A stretch of DNA of 7,358 nt. Origin: an uncultured Clostridia bacterium. Its GTDB lineage: Bacteria; Bacillota; Clostridia; Christensenellales; UBA1242. The position numbers and the translations under genes are program-made. Below are positions 1-5,568 of this stretch, in pieces. The stretch covers positions 1 to 7,358 of the forward strand of contig CANRLJ010000042.1 of assembly GCA_947631485.1 (NCBI GenBank), given 5' to 3'. The notes beneath the pieces are model-generated. The model was not told where the DNA came from, searched no databases, and saw only the letters and a list, made by a program, of their open reading frames with translations. Numbering within the stretch: the stretch's first letter is position 1; each line of letters begins with the position of its first letter.

Positions 1-474
1 GTTTTGAAGGTTGAAGAGGCGGATTCAGACTTTCATGCAAGGTTTTCCGCCAAGAAAAAGACCTACAAATATTTGGTGCAGGTTGGGGGCGAAAGGCCGG
101 CATTGAAGAGTGATTTTATTGCTTATTATCCTTATAAGGTTGACATTGAAAAGATGCGTCAAGCAGCACAAATTTTGATTGGCAAACACAATTTCAAGGG
201 CTTTTGCAGTGCAGACACCTCGGCAAAGACCTTTGAAAGAGAGATATTTGATATTCAAATCCAAAAGAAAGGCAATCTATACACATTTAGGGTGTGCGGA
301 AATGGTTTTTTGTATAATATGGTCAGAATTGTTGTTGGCACACTTTTGGACTGCGGAAGAGGAAAATTGAGTTTTGAAAAAATAAAAAAAGCACTTTTCC
401 AGCAAAGCCGTGCCGATGCCGGGAAGACCATGCCAGCGTGCGGGCTGTATCTTGAAAAAGTGGAATATGTTTAA
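1..474 (+). CDS. truA: tRNA pseudouridine synthase A (TruA), 3' part, truncated by window edge
   Basis: The reading frame is open from base 1 and stops with TAA at 472-474, so this is the C-terminal ~157 residues of a protein that starts outside the window. It matches the second half of TruA, which makes pseudouridine at positions 38-40 in the anticodon arm of tRNAs. Visible family signatures are FHARFSAKKKTYKY near the left edge, HNFKGFCS in the middle, GNGFLYNMVR (the conserved segment before the last helices) and the terminal AGKTMPACGLYLEKVEY, which corresponds to the usual AGPTAPAxGLYL ending. The catalytic aspartate of the RxD motif lies upstream of the window and cannot be checked. In-frame TTG or ATG codons near the left edge should not be taken as the start. 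The gene is convergent with the ytxC-like gene, with only 2 bp between the stop codons and no visible terminator. Identification is firm from the family motifs. Confidence 0.95.
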   Translation, partial: VLKVEEADSDFHARFSAKKKTYKYLVQVGGERPALKSDFIAYYPYKVDIEKMRQAAQILIGKHNFKGFCSADTSAKTFEREIFDIQIQKKGNLYTFRVCGNGFLYNMVRIVVGTLLDCGRGKLSFEKIKKALFQQSRADAGKTMPACGLYLEKVEYV

Positions 475-476
475 TC

Positions 477-1244
477 CTAACGCAAATTATGTTTGATGTT
501 TTCAACAGATTTGCTGTAGTTTATGTTTATTCTTTCTTCAAATATCTTTGAAAGAAAGCCTGCGGTGTTGTCGTCATCGTTCTTGCAAAACAGATTGATT
601 TTCTTCGGCGAAAGTTCAATCAAAGAGGATATCAATCCTTCTTGCGACAGACTTTCATTTGGCAAATCCTCACTTTGGGGGCTTATTATATATCCATTTT
701 CCTCTTCAAAGACATTTATTTCGTCTTCACAGACCTCCAAATTGTCTATCAAAAATTTTAAGAGGTCAAAAAAGGCGTCAGAGGACACAAGATAGTCGCT
801 GTTTTCGTTTGCAAGCGCCACAAGTTCTGCCCACTTGTCTCGGAGTGCCTTCAATTTGAAGTGATAGAAACTGTCCAAATGCAAGTTTTTTTCAAATGTC
901 AAATTTTTGCTGATTAAATAAAAGTCAGTTTCTTTGTCAAAGTTTATCAGCGCCTTTTTAAACGCCATAAGGCTGATGCTTTCGTGCAGTGGAAGATGCA
1001 GATTTTCGGTCAGATATCGCTCTTTATAGAAGTTGCAAACAACTTTAATCACACATCTTTCAAGCAGCACGCTGGCACGTGCTTGCTCGGTTGTGGGACA
1101 TCCAAACATGATGTAAAAATTGTCAAATTCTTCATAGCAGGTGACAACGGCATCAAGTTCTGCCGACTGTGCTTTCAGTGTCTGATAGATGAATTTGGCG
1201 ATGTCGATATTTTTACTGCTGACAGCGATTGAAAGTTCCCACAT
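477..1244 (-). CDS. ytxC: YtxC-like (putative sporulation-associated) protein
   Basis: A 255-residue protein that resembles the YtxC family, described as sporulation-related but biochemically uncharacterised. The recognisable core is at residues 115-180: LTFEKNLHLDSFYHFKLK, matching the family's LxLDGFxxFRLK block, followed by DKWAELVALANE and then FFDLLKFLIDNLE. A second family-like block is at the C-terminus, LISSLIELSPKKINLFC (204-220) then FLSKIFEERININY (230-243). The mid-protein FYKERYL (72-78) also fits. No signal peptide or membrane segment is visible. The ATG is preceded on the minus strand by AAGGAG (plus-strand 1250-1255) at good spacing. In Bacillus, ytxC lies near thrS. Here it is close to thrS but on the opposite strand, separated from it by a lipoprotein gene. 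The family call rests on remembered motif patterns, not a search. The link to sporulation is by family only. Confidence 0.78.
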   Translation of the reverse strand: MWELSIAVSSKNIDIAKFIYQTLKAQSAELDAVVTCYEEFDNFYIMFGCPTTEQARASVLLERCVIKVVCNFYKERYLTENLHLPLHESISLMAFKKALINFDKETDFYLISKNLTFEKNLHLDSFYHFKLKALRDKWAELVALANENSDYLVSSDAFFDLLKFLIDNLEVCEDEINVFEEENGYIISPQSEDLPNESLSQEGLISSLIELSPKKINLFCKNDDDNTAGFLSKIFEERININYSKSVENIKHNLR

Positions 1245-1263
1245 AAAAACTCCTTACCCCACT

Positions 1264-1293
1264 ATTTTATGCAAGCACTTCAAAAATACTCAA
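1264..1293 (-). promoter_or_regulatory. Candidate promoter for the ytxC-like gene
   Basis: Reading the minus strand, TTGAGT (plus 1288-1293) is followed after 18 bp by TAAAAT (plus 1264-1269). Transcription would begin near 1257, giving a leader of about 13 nt that just includes the AAGGAG site. A better -35, TTGACA, lies further upstream (plus 1311-1316) but has no good -10 at 17 bp. The assignment is therefore tentative. Confidence 0.4.
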
Positions 1294-1329
1294 AATTTTG
1301 CCTTTATTTTTGTCAAATGGAGTTTTTGT

Positions 1330-1359
1330 TTGACTTTTTTTGTTTTTTTAAGGTATCAT
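1330..1359 (+). promoter_or_regulatory. Candidate promoter for the lipoprotein gene
   Basis: TTGACT (1330-1335) and TATCAT (1354-1359) are separated by 18 bp inside a T-rich stretch. The predicted start near 1366 would leave a leader of about 17 nt carrying AGAGG (1367-1371) before the GTG codon. It is divergent from the ytxC promoter within the 138-bp intergenic region, so the two genes could share regulation. Confidence 0.5.
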
Positions 1360-1382
1360 AATCACAAGAGGAAACATTTAGA

Positions 1383-2216
1383 GTGAAAAAGAAATTGTGT
1401 TTATTGCTTTTGATCGTGCTTATAGTGCCTGTTGTCGCATTTTTTGGATGCGGAACAACAAACTACTATAATTTTTCATATCGTGTTTCAGGAAAGGGAA
1501 ATGTTGTTGGAAGCGGACTTTCTTCCTACACTTGCTCGGGCACATTTTCTGAGGGGAGCAGAGTTTCTTTAACAGCAACCCCTGACGATGGTGAAACCTT
1601 TTTGGGCTGGGTGTTCAGAAGAACAATTCTTATTGTTGACGGACAAAATGGCTACAGCATCTCTTCCACAAACAAAAATGGCTCAACACTTTCATTTTCA
1701 GCAAGCGCAAACCGAGAGGGGCAATACACAGCAGTCTTTTCGGACAAGGTTGCTGGCACAAACGAGGACCTTGTTGATTATGTCAAACTTGACGGCTTTA
1801 AATTTGAAAAAAATCAGCCAGTTGAAGAGTCGCTGTTCACAATAAACGCATTGGACATTGCACAGGGTGGCTCATCAAACCCAGAAGTGCAATATGAAAT
1901 GATCTTTGACGGCGGCCTTGCCGTTCAGCAAAACATAATCTACAAAGTTGATGACTATTTTCAGGCAAACAAGGTGATGCTTCTGACATCTTTGGACGAC
2001 ATGGGTGAAAGCCAAAAGCGTGTCAAAGCAACATTAAGAATCGGAAACAGTTTTGTCAGGTTTGACGACGAATATATCAAAATCTTTCTGAGGGAAAAGC
2101 AAGAAAGTGACAAAGTGACATATTCAAACGGAACTTATGAAGTAAGATTTTCATTTACGTATTCAAATGAACAATACAATCTTGTGCTGATCTATAAAGC
2201 ACTTGGAAATGTTTAA
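1383..2216 (+). CDS. Predicted lipoprotein with bacterial-repeat (InlB-B-like) domain
   Basis: A 277-residue secreted protein starting at GTG, with AGAGG about 11 nt upstream. The N-terminus has KKK, then a strongly hydrophobic stretch (5-21) and cysteine 23 in AFFGC. That is a plausible lipobox with Gly at -1 but Phe at -2 and -3, less standard than LxGC. Residues ~30-118 look like a bacterial-repeat or divergent InlB B-repeat domain: VSGKGNVVGSG, then GSRVSLTATPDDGETFLGW, closing with GQYTAVF. This matches the family's pattern of Gly-rich strand, LTATPxxGxxFxGW and final YTAxF. Residues ~125-277 form a second beta-rich region that I do not recognise. These domains are typical of surface proteins of gut Firmicutes, usually of unknown ligand. 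The gene sits alone between divergent ytxC and thrS, and its stop is only 8 bp before the -35 of thrS. No terminator of its own is visible. Confidence 0.82.
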   Translation: MKKKLCLLLLIVLIVPVVAFFGCGTTNYYNFSYRVSGKGNVVGSGLSSYTCSGTFSEGSRVSLTATPDDGETFLGWVFRRTILIVDGQNGYSISSTNKNGSTLSFSASANREGQYTAVFSDKVAGTNEDLVDYVKLDGFKFEKNQPVEESLFTINALDIAQGGSSNPEVQYEMIFDGGLAVQQNIIYKVDDYFQANKVMLLTSLDDMGESQKRVKATLRIGNSFVRFDDEYIKIFLREKQESDKVTYSNGTYEVRFSFTYSNEQYNLVLIYKALGNV

Positions 2217-2224
2217 AAAAACAC

Positions 2225-2253
2225 TTGACATTGGTGAAATTATGGAATAAAAT
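2225..2253 (+). promoter_or_regulatory. Promoter of the thrS T-box leader
   Basis: TTGACA (2225-2230), 17 bp and TAAAAT (2248-2253): a perfect -35 and a near-consensus -10 at optimal spacing. Transcription is predicted from about 2260, some 15 nt before the T-box stem I. It lies directly after the lipoprotein stop codon, so thrS is expected to be transcribed independently of that gene. Confidence 0.85.
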
Positions 2254-2275
2254 ATATTTGTATTTTAAAGACAAG

Positions 2276-2472
2276 TAGCCTTTGCGGTCACGCACAGAGA
2301 AGGGTTGATTGGTGAAAAACCTTGGTGAAGCAAATGAGTGAAACCACTTTAACGCATTAGGTTGCAAAATACAAAACAAAAAGAGAGGCAAGTTTTTGAC
2401 TTGCAATTAAGGTGGAACCGCGGTTTATCAATCGTCCTTAAAAACAGCAGATGTTTTTAAGGACTTTCTTTT
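2276..2472 (+). promoter_or_regulatory. T-box riboswitch, threonine-specific, controlling thrS
   Basis: The leader senses uncharged tRNA-Thr and lets RNA polymerase read through into thrS when charging is low. Stem I closes by TAGCCT (2276-2281) with AGGTTG (2359-2364) and GCG (2284-2286) with CGC (2353-2355). Its distal part holds AGAGAAGGGTTGATTGGTG, similar to canonical stem I tops. The specifier loop contains GTGAAACCACT, giving ACC (Thr) at 2343-2345, consistent with the gene downstream. A short stem III is GCAAG (2388-2392) with CTTGC (2400-2404). The T-box sequence AAGGTGGAACCGCGG (2409-2423) has the TGGA bulge that pairs with the tRNA acceptor end. AAGG (2409-2412) can pair with CCTT (2436-2439) to form the antiterminator, which competes with the terminator at 2434-2472. 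Only about 23 nt of A-rich sequence separates stem I from stem III, so stem II and the IIA/B pseudoknot appear to be missing. Confidence 0.95.
2434..2472 (+). terminator. T-box attenuator (intrinsic terminator)
   Basis: A perfect 12-bp stem, GTCCTTAAAAAC (2434-2445) with GTTTTTAAGGAC (2453-2464), has a 7-nt loop and is followed by TTTCTTTT. Its 5' arm overlaps the bases needed for the T-box antiterminator, so the two structures are mutually exclusive. It should stop transcription when tRNA-Thr is charged. Confidence 0.93.
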
Positions 2473-2474
2473 CT

Positions 2475-2532
2475 CTTACTTTTCTTTTGGGACTTACTTT
2501 TCTTTTGAGAAGGAAAAGTAAGCAAAAGAAAA
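2475..2532 (+). repeat. Tandem 18-bp repeat forming a long hairpin in the thrS leader
   Basis: CTTACTTTTCTTTTG occurs twice in direct orientation (2475-2489 and 2493-2507, period 18 bp). It is followed by a reverse complement: GAAAAGTAAG (2513-2522) pairs with CTTACTTTTC (2493-2502). The pairing continues outwards, after a GGA bulge at 2490-2492, with CAAAAG (2523-2528) against CTTTTG (2484-2489) and AAAA (2529-2532) against TTTT (2480-2483). Inside, U-G and A-U pairs narrow the loop to TGAG. The result is a stem of about 23 bp. No U-run follows on either strand, so it is not a typical terminator. It lies after the attenuator and about 55 nt before the thrS ribosome binding site. It resembles REP-type palindromic intergenic repeats, but only one copy is in the window. 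Confidence 0.75.
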
Positions 2533-2600
2533 TCATGTGAAAAAATCAAACCAATTGGAAAGAAAGTCTATAAAACAAAAATATAAAAAGGAGAAGAAAA

Positions 2601-4334
2601 ATGAAAGACAAAAATGACAAGTTGTATATGGCAAGACACAGTTTGGCACATGTTTTGGCAAAGGCACTGATGGAGTTGTATCCAAAGACAAAACTGACAA
2701 TAGGCCCAGCGATTGACGATGGCTTTTATTATGACATCGACCTTGACGAGCCACTTACGCCAGACAAGTTTGACGCCATCGAAAAGAAGATGAAAGAGAT
2801 TATCGCAAAGGGAGAGCCTTTTGTGAAGAGGGTTGTTTCAAAGGCGGAGGCACTCAAACTGTTTAAGGATAATCCATACAAGACGCAGATTATCGAAGAA
2901 TTGCCTGACGGGGAGGAGATTTCTGTCTATTACACCGGCGACGACTTTTTTGACCTCTGTTCTGGGCCTCATGTTGAGAGTTGTAAAAATCTTCAAAACT
3001 TTGCCTTCAAGATTCATGCAGTAAATGGTGCATATTGGCGTGGAAATGAAAAAAACAAGATGCTTCAACGTGTTTATGCTTATGCATTTGCTGACAAAAA
3101 ACAACTTTCTGAACACATCACAATGCTTGAAGAGGCAAAAAAGCGTGACAACCGCAAACTTGGCAAAGAACTTGGGCTGTTTATGATTTCTCCAGAGGGG
3201 CCAGGATTTCCTTTCTATCTTCCAAACGGCATGGTCGTAAGAAATTTGCTTATAGATTTTTGGAGAGAAATTCACAGAAAGGCTGGCTATTATGAAATCA
3301 TGACACCAATCATGCTTTCTCGCCATCTTTGGGAAACATCAGGTCACTGGGATCACTACAAAGAAAACATGTACACAACAAAGATTGACGATGTCGATTT
3401 TGCCATCAAACCTATGAACTGTCCTGGTGGAGTTTTGGTTTATAAAAGTTCGCCACACTCTTACAGAGATTTGCCACTTCGTCTTGGCGAGTTGGGGCTT
3501 GTGCACAGGCACGAAAAGTCGGGCGAACTTGGCGGACTTATGCGTGTGAGATGCTTCACACAAGATGATGCACATATCTTTATGACCGAAAACCAAATTA
3601 AAGACGAGATTAAAAATGTTGTCGCTCTCATTGACAGCGTGTATAAGGTGTTTAATTTGAAATATCATGTCGAACTTTCAACTCGACCAGAAAACAGCAT
3701 AGGAAGTGACGAAGATTGGGAAAACGCAACAGAGGCACTGAGAAATGCCCTTGATGAACTGAAACTTGACTATGTTGTAAACGAGGGAGATGGTGCTTTT
3801 TATGGGCCAAAGATTGACTTCCACTTGACCGATGCCATCGGAAGAACATGGCAGTGTGGAACAATCCAACTTGACTTCCAACTTCCACAGAGATTTGAAC
3901 TTGAATATGTTGGTGAGGACGGCGAAAAGCACAGACCAATCATGATTCACCGCGTCATTTATGGTGCAATCGACAGATTTATGGGCATTTTGATTGAGCA
4001 CTTTGCAGGTGCGTTTCCACTTTGGCTTGCACCAGTGCAACTGAAGGTGCTTACACTCACTGAAAGGAACAACGCGTACGCAAAAAAAGTGTATGACAAG
4101 TTGTTTGAAGAGGGCTTTAGGGTGGAACTTGATGACCGAAACGAAAAGGTCGGATACAAAATTCGTGAGGCGTCTGCAATGAAAATTCCTTACCTTATCA
4201 TTGTCGGCGATGAGGAAGAAAAAAACAACACAATCTCAATCAGAGGGCGTGGGTTTGAAAATAGGAGCGGACTTGCTCTGTCAGACTTTATCGCCAGACT
4301 TCATGAAGAGGTAAATTCGAAAAAAATCAACTAA
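2601..4334 (+). CDS. thrS: Threonine--tRNA ligase (ThrS) lacking the TGS domain
   Basis: ThrS attaches threonine to tRNA-Thr in the cytoplasm and edits mischarged Ser-tRNA-Thr. The editing domain comes first, with HxxxH at H13/H17 (RHSLAHVLA) and CxxxH at C120/H124 (DLCSGPHV). The class II catalytic core (about 190-470) follows: the zinc ligands C274 (PMNCPGG), H325 (QDDAH) and H450 (IMIHR), motif 2 around R303-R317, and motif 3 GAIDRFMGILIEH (455-467). The anticodon-binding domain is about 475-575. At 577 residues it is some 60 short of the usual ~640, and all of the loss is at the front: the ~60-residue TGS domain is absent. The start is well fixed by AAGGAG at 2588-2593, and an in-frame TAA at 2571-2573 excludes a longer form. 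Position 318 in RVRxFTQDDAH is Cys, where Gly is common. Expression is controlled by the T-box leader. No clear terminator follows. Confidence 0.97.
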   Translation: MKDKNDKLYMARHSLAHVLAKALMELYPKTKLTIGPAIDDGFYYDIDLDEPLTPDKFDAIEKKMKEIIAKGEPFVKRVVSKAEALKLFKDNPYKTQIIEELPDGEEISVYYTGDDFFDLCSGPHVESCKNLQNFAFKIHAVNGAYWRGNEKNKMLQRVYAYAFADKKQLSEHITMLEEAKKRDNRKLGKELGLFMISPEGPGFPFYLPNGMVVRNLLIDFWREIHRKAGYYEIMTPIMLSRHLWETSGHWDHYKENMYTTKIDDVDFAIKPMNCPGGVLVYKSSPHSYRDLPLRLGELGLVHRHEKSGELGGLMRVRCFTQDDAHIFMTENQIKDEIKNVVALIDSVYKVFNLKYHVELSTRPENSIGSDEDWENATEALRNALDELKLDYVVNEGDGAFYGPKIDFHLTDAIGRTWQCGTIQLDFQLPQRFELEYVGEDGEKHRPIMIHRVIYGAIDRFMGILIEHFAGAFPLWLAPVQLKVLTLTERNNAYAKKVYDKLFEEGFRVELDDRNEKVGYKIREASAMKIPYLIIVGDEEEKNNTISIRGRGFENRSGLALSDFIARLHEEVNSKKIN

Positions 4335-4348
4335 ATTCGACTTTTATC

Positions 4349-4377
4349 TTGAAAAATTGTTTTGATTATAGTAAAAT
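4349..4377 (+). promoter_or_regulatory. Promoter of the small peptide-yajC operon
   Basis: TTGAAA (4349-4354), 17 bp and TAAAAT (4372-4377), with transcription predicted from about 4384 and a leader of about 26 nt to the first ATG. It begins 15 bp after the thrS stop. As no terminator is seen between them, some read-through from thrS is also possible. Confidence 0.7.
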
Positions 4378-4409
4378 TTATGGTAGTATGTTAAAAGGAG
4401 AAACTTGTT

Positions 4410-4484
4410 ATGGGATTCAACGAACTGGTATTACCATTGGGAGTAATTTTCATGATTTTGTTTTCTTGTTTCTATTTGAAATAA
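4410..4484 (+). CDS. Small membrane peptide (24 aa) upstream of yajC
   Basis: A 24-codon frame, ATG to TAA, with an excellent ribosome binding site (AAAGGAG, 4394-4400, 9 nt before the ATG) and its own promoter upstream. The peptide starts MGFNELVLPLGV and continues as a hydrophobic stretch rich in Ile, Phe and Leu, ending YLK. It is predicted to be a single membrane-spanning helix with a lysine at the end. It lies 25 bp before yajC, which has its own strong ribosome binding site, so the two are probably co-transcribed. I recognise no family. It may be a small membrane protein acting with the Sec/YajC machinery, or a leader peptide whose translation affects yajC. Both ideas are inference from position. 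Coding is supported by the site, the spacing and the clean membrane composition, but the frame is short. Confidence 0.65.
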   Translation: MGFNELVLPLGVIFMILFSCFYLK

Positions 4485-4509
4485 ATCAAAATTAAAAAGG
4501 AGAGATGTT

Positions 4510-5013
4510 ATGTTTGAAATGCTTGGAGAGGCAAGTGCAAATAATGCAAATGCAATTTGGAGTTACGTGCTGATTGGAGTTGTTGTTTTGCTTCTTATTG
4601 CCATGCCTATCATGATGAACCGCAGAAACAAAAGAGAGACAACAAAAATTCAGGAGCAGACAAATTCTTTGAAAGTTGGCGACAAAATTTTGACGACCAG
4701 CGGTGTTTATGGCAAGATAACTGAAATTAAGTTTGATGACAGCAAAAAGTGTGTTGTGATTGAGACAGGCGGAAAGACAAAAAGTTATATGACAATTGAT
4801 GCATATGCAATCTACACAGTGTTTAAGAGCGATGCAGAAATTGCCAGAGAAAACGCAGAACGCTTGGAAAAAGAGCAAAAGACAAAGGCGGAAGAAAAAC
4901 CAGAGGAAATCACCGAGACAAAGCCAGAAGAAAAGAAGGAAGACAAAACTGAGGCAAAGAAATCTCGCAAAAAGAACACTCCAAAGGTTGAGGTTGTTGA
5001 CGAAAACAAATAA
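4510..5013 (+). CDS. yajC: Preprotein translocase subunit YajC
   Basis: YajC is a small membrane protein that associates with SecDF at the Sec translocon. This 167-residue protein has a short extracytoplasmic N-terminus, one membrane helix at about 17-36 (IWSYVLIGVVVLLLIAMPI), then the basic RRNKRE segment and the family signature LKVGDKILTTSGVYGKITEI (57-76). Residues after about 113 form a highly charged Lys/Glu-rich tail of about 55 residues (repeats like KPEEITETKPEEKKED). This makes the protein longer than the usual ~85-110. Such tails are common in clostridial YajC proteins and are probably unstructured. AAAGGAG (4496-4502) lies 7 nt before the ATG. It is the second gene after the 24-aa peptide and ends at a strong terminator. 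secD and secF are not adjacent here. Confidence 0.92.
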   Translation: MFEMLGEASANNANAIWSYVLIGVVVLLLIAMPIMMNRRNKRETTKIQEQTNSLKVGDKILTTSGVYGKITEIKFDDSKKCVVIETGGKTKSYMTIDAYAIYTVFKSDAEIARENAERLEKEQKTKAEEKPEEITETKPEEKKEDKTEAKKSRKKNTPKVEVVDENK

Positions 5014-5036
5014 AAGACCTGCAAAGGTCTTTTTTT
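5012..5036 (+). terminator. Intrinsic terminator after yajC
   Basis: The 9-bp stem AAAAGACCT (5012-5020) and AGGTCTTTT (5025-5033) closes on a GCAA tetraloop (GNRA type) and runs into T's up to 5036. It overlaps the yajC stop codon and ends that operon. Confidence 0.93.
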
Positions 5037-5049
5037 ATATGTTTGATGT

Positions 5050-5070
5050 AGGTTGAGTGAGTTTCGACCT
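5050..5070 (+). other. Small hairpin upstream of the SHOCT operon
   Basis: AGGTTGA (5050-5056) can pair with TCGACCT (5064-5070), 7 bp with one G-U pair and a 7-nt loop. No T-run follows, so it is not an intrinsic terminator. It lies upstream of the SHOCT promoter and its role is unknown; it may be chance. Confidence 0.3.
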
Positions 5071-5087
5071 GTGTGCTGGTGTGTGAA

Positions 5088-5107
5088 TTTGCAAAAGTTT
5101 TGCCAAA
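5088..5107 (+). promoter_or_regulatory. Palindrome beside the SHOCT operon promoter, possible operator
   Basis: TTTGCAAAA (5088-5096) and TTTTGCCAAA (5098-5107) form a near-perfect inverted repeat around a central G, with one extra C in the right arm. It ends 3 bp before the -35 box (5111). This is a typical place for a dimeric regulator or upstream activator to bind. No regulator gene is adjacent, and the site could be chance in AT-rich DNA. Confidence 0.45.
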
Positions 5108-5110
5108 CCA

Positions 5111-5139
5111 TTGACAAAATACGACAAAATTTTTAAAAT
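5111..5139 (+). promoter_or_regulatory. Strong promoter of the SHOCT membrane-protein operon
   Basis: TTGACA (5111-5116), 17 bp and TAAAAT (5134-5139). The predicted transcription start near 5143-5146 falls right at the GTGGAGG ribosome binding site, so the leader is only about 10-13 nt. The promoter overlaps an in-frame TTG codon at 5111 that could be mistaken for the start of the gene. Confidence 0.85.
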
Positions 5140-5155
5140 GATAGTGGAGGAAGAC

Positions 5156-5566
5156 ATGAAAACAGCATGTAAAGTGTTTATTATCATAGGCATGGTTTTT
5201 GGATTTTTGTATATTATTCCGCTTGTTGTTGGGGCGATTGCTCTAAACAAACTTGCAAACGCAAGAAGAAAGGAAGAACTTACAGGAGTTGCAATTTGCA
5301 CACTTTTGTTGTGCAGCACGATTGGCGGAATTCTTATGTTGTGCTTAAATGAAAAAGACTTGGTGCAAAACAGCAATCAAAACGTTCAAAGTGTTCAAAA
5401 TGTTGCCAATGACACAGACCGAGAGGAGAAGGCAGCGCAAGATGAAATTTCAGAAATTTCCAAAAACATTGAAAAGTTGAAGGAATTAAAGGCGCAGGGC
5501 GTTTTGAGTGATGAAGAGTATGAAAGACTTAGGAAAACCCAAGTGGACAAATTGTTGAGGGGGTAA
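5156..5566 (+). CDS. Two-helix membrane protein with C-terminal SHOCT-like tail
   Basis: A 136-residue protein when started at the ATG preceded by GGAGG (5146-5150, spacing 5). A TTG 15 codons earlier is in frame but lies in the -35 box, so it is rejected. Two membrane helices are visible, about 7-30 (rich in Ile, Val and Gly, with IIPLVVGAIAL) and 43-64. Between them is a short basic loop, NKLANARRKEE. A polar linker rich in Asn and Gln (70-90) follows, then a coiled-coil-like segment and a tail at about 104-134: IEKLKELKAQGVLSDEEYERLR. This tail fits the SHOCT pattern (LxxLxxxGxIxxEEFxxxK), a short C-terminal helical-pair module of unclear function, often on membrane proteins. The next gene begins 2 bp after its stop and encodes a protein of the same layout, so the two probably act together. 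Function is unknown. Confidence 0.85.
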   Translation: MKTACKVFIIIGMVFGFLYIIPLVVGAIALNKLANARRKEELTGVAICTLLLCSTIGGILMLCLNEKDLVQNSNQNVQSVQNVANDTDREEKAAQDEISEISKNIEKLKELKAQGVLSDEEYERLRKTQVDKLLRG

Positions 5567-5568
5567 GT

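Noticed and set aside
523..1232. Plus-strand frames of 66-90 codons opposite the ytxC-like gene
   Set aside because: They are antisense to a gene with a family signature and a good ribosome binding site, and have none of their own.
2475..2532. Long hairpin in the thrS leader as a second terminator
   Set aside because: No T-run follows the stem on either strand; only the hairpin at 2434-2472 has one.
2838..3326. 162-codon open frame on the minus strand inside thrS
   Set aside because: It lies wholly antisense to the well-supported thrS, its product lacks any recognisable motif, and no ribosome binding site or promoter serves it.
3339..4040. Other minus-strand open frames (up to 120 codons) within thrS
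   Set aside because: They are reading-frame shadows of thrS, overlapping one another and with unnatural composition.
4880..5013. Lys/Glu-rich yajC tail as a frameshift or repeat artefact
   Set aside because: The frame stays intact to a proper stop overlapping a terminator, and charged tails of this kind are known in clostridial YajC proteins.
5111..5155. Earlier TTG start giving a 151-residue SHOCT protein
   Set aside because: The TTG is the first part of the TTGACA -35 box and would lie upstream of the predicted transcription start. ATG 5156 has GGAGG at the right distance.
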